A stretch of DNA of 64,000 bases from Adiantum capillus-veneris. Its lineage: Eukaryota > Streptophyta > Polypodiopsida > Polypodiales > Pteridaceae. Positions 57,662 to 64,000 of the stretch are shown here, in pieces. Position 1 is the first letter of the stretch; each line of letters starts with the position of its first letter. The notes under the pieces were generated by a model. It worked only from the letters and a program-made list of their open reading frames with translations, was not told the origin of the DNA and made no database searches. Location of the stretch: the NCBI GenBank assembly GCA_014529385.2, contig CM043954.1, positions 93,545,247 to 93,609,246 on the forward strand, given 5' to 3'. The position numbers and the translations under genes were made by a program.

Positions 57662-58960
57662 ATGGCAAAAGGATATGAGTGGAGCTACATAGATGAATTG
57701 ATAGCAGGAAAGTCCTCATCGAGGTTGAGGTGTAAATATTGTGGCCATAAATTTAGCGAGAATGCATACATGATAAAAGAACATGTGTTAAGAATACCTG
57801 GAAACATGCTAGCTTGCAAAAAACTTCCCAAGGGTATTCAAGACAAATTCCTTGAATGGGCGCTTGCTGCTGAAGGAAAAAAGAAGGTCTGTCCAAAAGT
57901 AATTAGCTCACTGAATGAGAGGGATGTGGAGATGAATTTTGAATATGCAGTAAGCCAGCCCACATGTGCACAAGGGGGTGAACAATGCTCCCCTAATACT
58001 ATTGTATACAATCAAGCATTTGGTGGCTCAAACCCAACACCTACCACTTCTCACTTAAAAGGATACAGTGCAACGTCGGTTGGTGGTCAACAGACACATA
58101 GTGGTTTTGCTTTGCATCAAGCATTTGACAAGCAACGGTTGCTTGAGCTACGTCTCAAGCAGACCCAAGATTTTGTCACTTGTGAAATCCCCTTTAGTGT
58201 AATCCGTAATCCTATCTTCAAGGATGCTTTGATGAGCACAACGAAGAAAGGATTTGTGGTGACTAATTACATAAGTGCGGATGTACAATTTCTCTTGATG
58301 GAAAAAACCCTTGATTAATGTGATGTTGATTTGTCCGAGGGGATCCATTTTCATTAAAGCAATTGATACATCCATGAAAGAAAAAACAAGCAATTTTCTA
58401 GCAAGTAGCTATGAGCGTACAATTCAAAAAGCTGGTGGGCCCAAATACATTACTTCTATTGTCACAGACAATGCATCTAACTACAAACGTGTGGGCTGCG
58501 TAATTGAAAACAAATATCCTAAGGGTACGTGGGTTCCATGTGTTTTCCACACTTTGATTTTTCTTTTCAAAGACTTTGGAAAAGTGTCGTCAATGAGACA
58601 TACTTTAATAGACACTAATTATGTCGTCAAGCTCATTAGAGAGCATTCTTTTACTTGTGCTTTATTTAGAACTAAATCACCCAATAAGAATATGCAGATC
58701 TTTTGTGAGACACGATTTGCAAGTGCATACTACGTTCTTGAAACATTGCAGTAGGTAAAGCCGACCCTTTTTGAAACTGTTGTAGACAGTAGATGGGATA
58801 TTTGGATTGAAAAGTACCTCCATTATGAGCTTGCAACCACCAAGTGCTTTCAACTTGTGATCTCTCCTATGTTCTGGAGATATGTGGAAAAAATTATCAC
58901 TATTTTAGAGCCTTTCGTGCATCTAGTGCACTTGGTTAATAAAGATGCATTCATATTTTT
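57662..58960 (+). pseudogene. hAT-superfamily transposase remnant (BED finger plus DUF659-like region)
   Basis: A cut-and-paste DNA transposase, dead. The ATG at 57662 opens MAKGYEWSYIDELIAGKS. A BED-type zinc finger follows (RCKYCGHKFSENAYMIKEHV, then C at 'LACKKLP'), then a linker and a DUF659-like core: FVTCEIPFSVIRNPIFKDAL, INVMLICPRGSIFIKAIDTS, ITSIVTDNASNYKRVG and TWVPCVFHTLIFLFKDFG. The frame shifts by one base in the A/C run at about 58300, and a TAG stands at 58752 before VKPTLFETVVDSRWDIWIEK. The alignment-like register continues to about 58955 (IITILEPFVHLVHLVNKDA). The C-terminal hAT dimerisation domain is missing because a copia fragment begins there. No terminal inverted repeats were identified. 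Confidence 0.85.
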
Positions 58961-59763
58961 GAGGAGGGATCATTTGCCACCACATTTACATGTTTTCTAA
59001 AACTCAGATTGGGTTGGTTGTTATGACACGCAAGTGTCCACCAGTGGTTTTTGTTTCATGCTCGACAGTTCATGTATATCATGGTTGAGCAAGAAGCAAC
59101 CTACTATGGCCAATTCTAGTTGTGAAGCTGAGTATAGGGTAGTCTTCACAGCTACGGTTAAGTGTGTATGGATCAGGTGCCTTATGGCTAATGTGGGTGT
59201 TGAACAGGACACTACCAACATCATCTACACTGACAGTCAAAGCGCATTGGCAATTGTGAGGAGCCCAGTTTTTCATGCTCGCATAAAGCACATTGAGGTG
59301 CATTATCACTATGTTAGAGAGAGACTCTCAGCAAGGGAGGTTAGCTTGGCTTATGTGCTGACACATGAAAACCTTGTAGATCTTTCACAAAGGCATTGTC
59401 TTGTAAGAAGTTTGAAGCTTTTCGCAAAGATTCGGGCTTACTCCCCTTTGTGGATTGATCGTGTCCTTGGGCATGGCACCCCCCTATACACAATGTGCCA
59501 ACTGTCGTTCACCGCATCCCTCCCAAGGGGGGATTTTTTACCATATATATGTGGTAGTGATGTACGTGAACACACTTAGGATTGCCGATGCATTTTTTCC
59601 CTCACTACTAGGTTTTTTCCCTCGTGAATTGTACATACACCCATCACTTTAGGGATAACTTATCTTTCCATTGGTATAAATCAATAGACTCTCTATTGTG
59701 TACCTTGAGCTTCTTCATCTTCTCCAAGCTGTGTGTGTTTCCTTGCAACCCTATTTCCATTAA
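58960..59763 (+). mobile_element. Copia-family fragment: RNase H segment plus 3' LTR, inserted in the hAT remnant
   Basis: Same family as 22516-23930. The RNase H region (about 58985-59470) has STSGFCFMLDSSCISWLSKK, SCEAEYRVVFTATVKCVWIR and HIEVHYHYVRERLS. It is followed by an LTR copy (about 59536-59763, TACCATATATATGTGGTAG). No 5' LTR is present and it is broken. The LTR is more diverged than the 22.5-kb pair, so it is older. Confidence 0.9.
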
Positions 59764-60898
59764 CTTGTACATGGGGATACTTACATTACCTGGTCTTTTC
59801 GGCTTGACATGGAGAGTAGCTTTGGGCTTTGCTTATAAAAAAATTCGATCGATGGATAGGTTACTGAACTTGATGATTAGATTTTGATTCTTTTGAAAAA
59901 CTAAAAATTCATTAAGGAATATTTTTGTCTTTCTTGAGGGAGCCTACTTATAATGTTTGGTTGATTTTTTGAATGCTGAGATGTTTTTCCATTTTCTGAC
60001 AATCATGAGGACTTGATATTTTATTAACTTACTATAGGAAGATAATTAATTGTGATTTCTTGATTCAAACCGTTGATATCTAATTGAATGCTATATTGCT
60101 TTTTAAAAAAAAGTGGTACTCAAACATTCATGTGAAAAGGCAAGATGGAAATCCAAGAAGGTTATATGTTTCTTTGAAGAGCAAGCTTTGGGCTCTTTCT
60201 TCAAACTTGTATATTGGGTAAATGATGACATTGATTCCTTGGATTTTATACACTTTTATTATCCAAATATGACCTCACTACTAACTGCTTTGGCTCTAAC
60301 TCAAGGAGAACCAAATTTGTAGACTAAGCATTGATTTTCAATTTTTTAAAAAGATAATCTAAAGGAAATTTACATCGAGGAGTAAAATATAGAGTTACTA
60401 TTAAGTCTTTAATGATCAAATGGACATTACTCTAGGAGTGTAGTTATGATTTGGAACTTTAAAAATTGTCAGACATTTTGCTGTCAATTTTGCTTAAGAA
60501 TGGGATCACTTTTTGACCTTTGGACATATAGGATTGTAGCTAGTCTAATAATTTTAAAGTATGACATGGATAACAAGTGGTAGGTTTTTTGAAACTTGCT
60601 ATATATAGCCAAGTCTAACAAAATGTGTTGTCTTGTCTCTATGGATACAAGTGAGAATTCATCTTTGCATAAAAAGGTTTAGCTTCCAACCTTGGAGATG
60701 AAGGCATATTTCATCCTTGTAAAATGGTTTAGTCCTAATATTTAGGATAATTGGAATGTTATGTCATTCTAATCATATTGTACAAAAATGAGTCAAATGT
60801 AGAATCATTTTTGTGCAAACCACCTTTTTAATGTCTAGAGCCAGTTGGCTTTTGAAAAAAATGTTCTTTTGTGTATAAGTAATATTGTAACATAGAAA

Positions 60899-60938
60899 CA
60901 CAAACACACACACACACACACACACATACACACACACT
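60899..60938 (+). repeat. (CA)n microsatellite
   Basis: Near-pure CA run with one TA interruption. Confidence 0.93.
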
Positions 60939-62868
60939 TGGTCACTGTAACTTTCCTGGGTTGCTTCTTTCTTAATCCACACACACTTCACTCCTACTTT
61001 GGTCTTAATAATGGGATCTAATGGTTATACTGTCTTGTGTAATTCTCAACTAGAATAAGTAAACGGCATGATAGACTTTGGATAGTGGAAGCCTACCTCT
61101 AAACCATTTCACATGATATTACCAGATGGCCTGGAATATCGTACCTATATACACTAGATGGAACTTGCCATACATGACCCTTTGAGCAGTTGGGGCCGAT
61201 GGAACCTTCCACTTAAAACTTAAAATGTGCGACTCTCCTTTAGGCCGAAACCCCTTTTCCAGCTTATAGTGCTAGGGTTTATATGCACTAGGATGTATGC
61301 ACCCCTAAGCATGCTTGTACTATGATGTTACTCTACAATTGGTAGGAATACTCCCCTAAAAACACTTATTAGTCAATGGGTATAATGACCCTGGCATAAT
61401 TAGGGTACAATCCCTTTAAGCCCCCCCCCCTCCCCCGAGAATATGATAAGTCATGCCTTTAATGACTTTCTCCACCGTTTGGCAGGGCTGCCTCTATGTA
61501 GTAGTGGTGTTTCTTCTCTAGTTTTTACAGCAAAGCCAACCTTGGCTTACCCCCTTACCCCAACACCTAATCAAGGCCTATTGTATACATCTCTTCTCTT
61601 GAATCTACTCGAGCTTGCAACATGGCTTATTCACCAACTCTATTCATCTACTCAATAACTTCATGGTTTCCCCTCCAACAATACTTGGTGCACCTGCGCT
61701 ATTGAGTTGGTGGATCTCCCCTACACTAAATGACAACATCACACACAACTTTTGGCACTCCGTGCGGATATTTGGACCCTGTTCTTGGACTTGATGCTGA
61801 ACTTAAAGCTCCTCTTGCTGGCGTATACTTTTGTCGTGCTGGTCTAGAAGCTGATGGGATTTTCTCCACTAGTCTAAGGGATGCCTACTCTACGAAGGTG
61901 AGGGTTATTTTCCCCTCACTTAGCCTTGAATTTTGTGTGGTCCTACATAAGATGAAATGAGGTGCGTGGTTTGCTTATAGGCTCACTGATTGCATTATTG
62001 AAATTACCGATGATGCCTGCATTATGGAAATCTAATGGGATAAGGTTGGTCTCTGTTGCCTAGACTGGTCAAGGCCAAAAGCTTTTGATAACTAATTACT
62101 ATGTAACTGTGGTTGCTGTGATTTGATTTGTTATATTGTTTACACAATGTGTTTTAAAATTCTCCTCTAACTTTTGGTATAAAGACTCTTGCCCTACTGG
62201 CTGAGGCAAAACTAATGGGTTAAAAAAAACTTCACGTGGTTTTTGCATATGGGGCCTTGCCTACTTCTATTGTAGTGCTTAGCAGGTGTTTAAACATCTC
62301 CCAAGTAAATTCTAAAAATTGAAGGATGGTAGTTTCTGCTGCTTGGACTGGTTTTTGCAGAATTTTGTTGATATTGTACATACTGGTTGATGATGGTTTT
62401 AAAATAAATAAACAAATATAGTTAAACTATTTTTGCCTCGACTAATTCATGGTGGCTTAATGCTGGATCTTTTTTCTTTCTGGCTATAGAAGGATAAATC
62501 TATTCCATGAGAATATCAATGCTTTGACTGGTTGATTTGTTGATAAGCTAATGGTGGGGTGGAAACTTTTTGAGCTGATTTCCCTTTGGTATTGGAGAAA
62601 ATTTGCAGGACTTAAGCCTGTGTCTCTTTAACTAGGCAGTCACAATCCCCTATGGAGCTTGACTTACTGATTGTAGCATTTATGGTTTTAATGCTAATGT
62701 CTGGCATTTTGTATCACATATCAACATAGATGAAATACTTTGGAAATCTCATAATCGGTAAATGCTGAAGCCTTCAATAGGTTGGCTCTCAGTTTTTCAC
62801 CTCATGATAATACTCACTTTGAACTTGAAAAGCGAGGATGGCTTGATACTTTAAGCTTACTCTAGGTT

Positions 62869-63060
62869 GAACTTAACCAAGGGTTGGGCTTGCTTTGGTC
62901 TAGAGTAGGCTTCCCCTAGATAATATAACTGGTATTAGCTATGAATTTCAACTCATGTTAGTTTGAACTTAACCAAGGGTTGGGATTGCTTTGGTCTAGA
63001 GCTAGCTTTCCCTTGATAGTATAGCCAGGTAGTAATTATGAGTTTCGACTCATGTTAAGG
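62869..63060. repeat. Two-copy tandem repeat, period 96 bp
   Basis: GAACTTAACCAAGGGTTGGG opens both units (62869 and 62965) and TCAACTCATGTTA/TCGACTCATGTTA closes them. Confidence 0.88.
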
Positions 63061-64000
63061 TTGAGAACACTGCTAGCCCCTAATGCTTTCACCGACCGAT
63101 TGTTTATAGGGATACCGATCCTTTACTTGAAAACTAAGAGAGTCATGTGACCTAGCAATGCTGGGATTTTTGTTGGCTCAAAATGCCTTGCTAATATAGT
63201 GATATTAAGACTTCCTACTTTGAGATTTGACATATTATACCCTATGGAAGGTTTAAAATAGGGCTTCGTGGATCACCTACTCTCTTAGGATTTCTATCGA
63301 GTTGTGATACCTGGCTACTGACAATTTTTTCGTACTAATAACTTGGTTAAAAAAACGCTTTAAAAACACAAGTGGTTTTGGATATAAGGCATATTGAAAG
63401 CAATGCCTGTTGGGTGTTAGCATAATGTTTTACTACCTCAAAAGGATAAATTTATTCCTCAGTTGTAAGCTCTACATGGCATATAGTGTCACTAATTACA
63501 TTACTGGGTGGTGGTTGGCATTTCTTTTTGAACACTGTGAATGGACCTTACTAAGTGGCTAGTTAGTAGCTGGTTGAGGATCTTGCTAATAACACATGAA
63601 TTATAGGGCTAAATCACTTTTTAACTGTAATTAATTTCAACAAAAAATTATATTGCCCCACTGATGGTTTGGACTAAGATATGGTCAGATCATTTTTATT
63701 TTTTATTTTACAAAACAAGAAAATCTTAAAGCTTGTAAAAAAAGGTGGGCGACTTCATGGGATTAGAAATGGGTAGGACACTTGGGTGATGGCTTTCCGC
63801 TCAAAATTTAATCTAATTATTATGTATAATTTCATTTAAAAATTGGGCTAACTAGCTACTTTTACAGCTTATTATAAAGATACCACTTGGATTGGAAGGG
63901 GTGATGGCCTTCTAATCACGAGACTAAAGAGAATCTAAATATAAATAAATTGAAACACACATTTTTTGGAGTAATGTCCTTCAGGGCTCACTGTGACAAC

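Larger units (their letters stand above)
59764..64000. other. No recognised gene
   Basis: AT-rich throughout, with a poly-C run at about 61421-61436. Short plus-strand frames near 60113-60322, 61443-61658 and 61730-61960 show no family signature. Possibly further intergenic or intronic sequence. Confidence 0.55.

Noticed and set aside
59034-59579. Host RNase H gene
   Set aside because: The sequence is the copia RNase H domain followed by a family LTR.
61443-61960. Possible host exons near the right edge
   Set aside because: Short frames without family signature, splice context or conserved-looking motifs.

Overview
This looks like a window of a large, repeat-rich land-plant nuclear genome. 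Three things point to a plant: a decayed tract of plant-type PLS pentatricopeptide (PPR) modules, chromovirus-like Ty3/gypsy elements primed by initiator Met-tRNA, and a host gene with short plant-style introns plus one intron of about 15 kb. The PPR style, the very long TE-filled intron and the long (CT)n tracts fit a fern or another plant with a large genome, but the lineage is inference.

Layout. 1-3148: Ty3/gypsy fossil on the minus strand (5' LTR, gag, protease; pol lies off the left edge). 3149-6435: decayed PPR pseudogene array (minus). 6436-11490: microsatellites, a LINE ORF1-like fragment and unassigned DNA. 11500-20760: a LINE split by a Ty3/gypsy element (14222-20047) with about 120-bp LTRs and a clean 5-bp target duplication. 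21516-28016: mixed gypsy and Ty1/copia fossils, including a short copia derivative with paired LTRs (22516-23930). 28010-32230: tandem repeats and a long inverted repeat whose right arm carries a 66-bp terminal-inverted-repeat insertion.

34204-50859 (minus): the only intact-looking host gene found. Four coding exons splice in frame to 374 residues; the function is unknown. Its first intron (35388-50754) holds a three-LTR array with two short internal regions (37633-42141), a gag-protease fossil (42142-44330), an LTR fragment in reverse orientation, a mosaic of pol scraps in both orientations, and a second apparently non-autonomous LTR element (47410-49610).

50860-64000: no further host gene was recognised. 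It contains several tandem repeats, a very long (TC)n tract, a hAT-type transposase pseudogene with BED finger and DUF659-like region (57600-58960) cut by a second copy of the copia family (58960-59763), and about 4 kb of AT-rich DNA with nothing I can assign. No rRNA, tRNA, CRISPR or bacterial-type features were seen.
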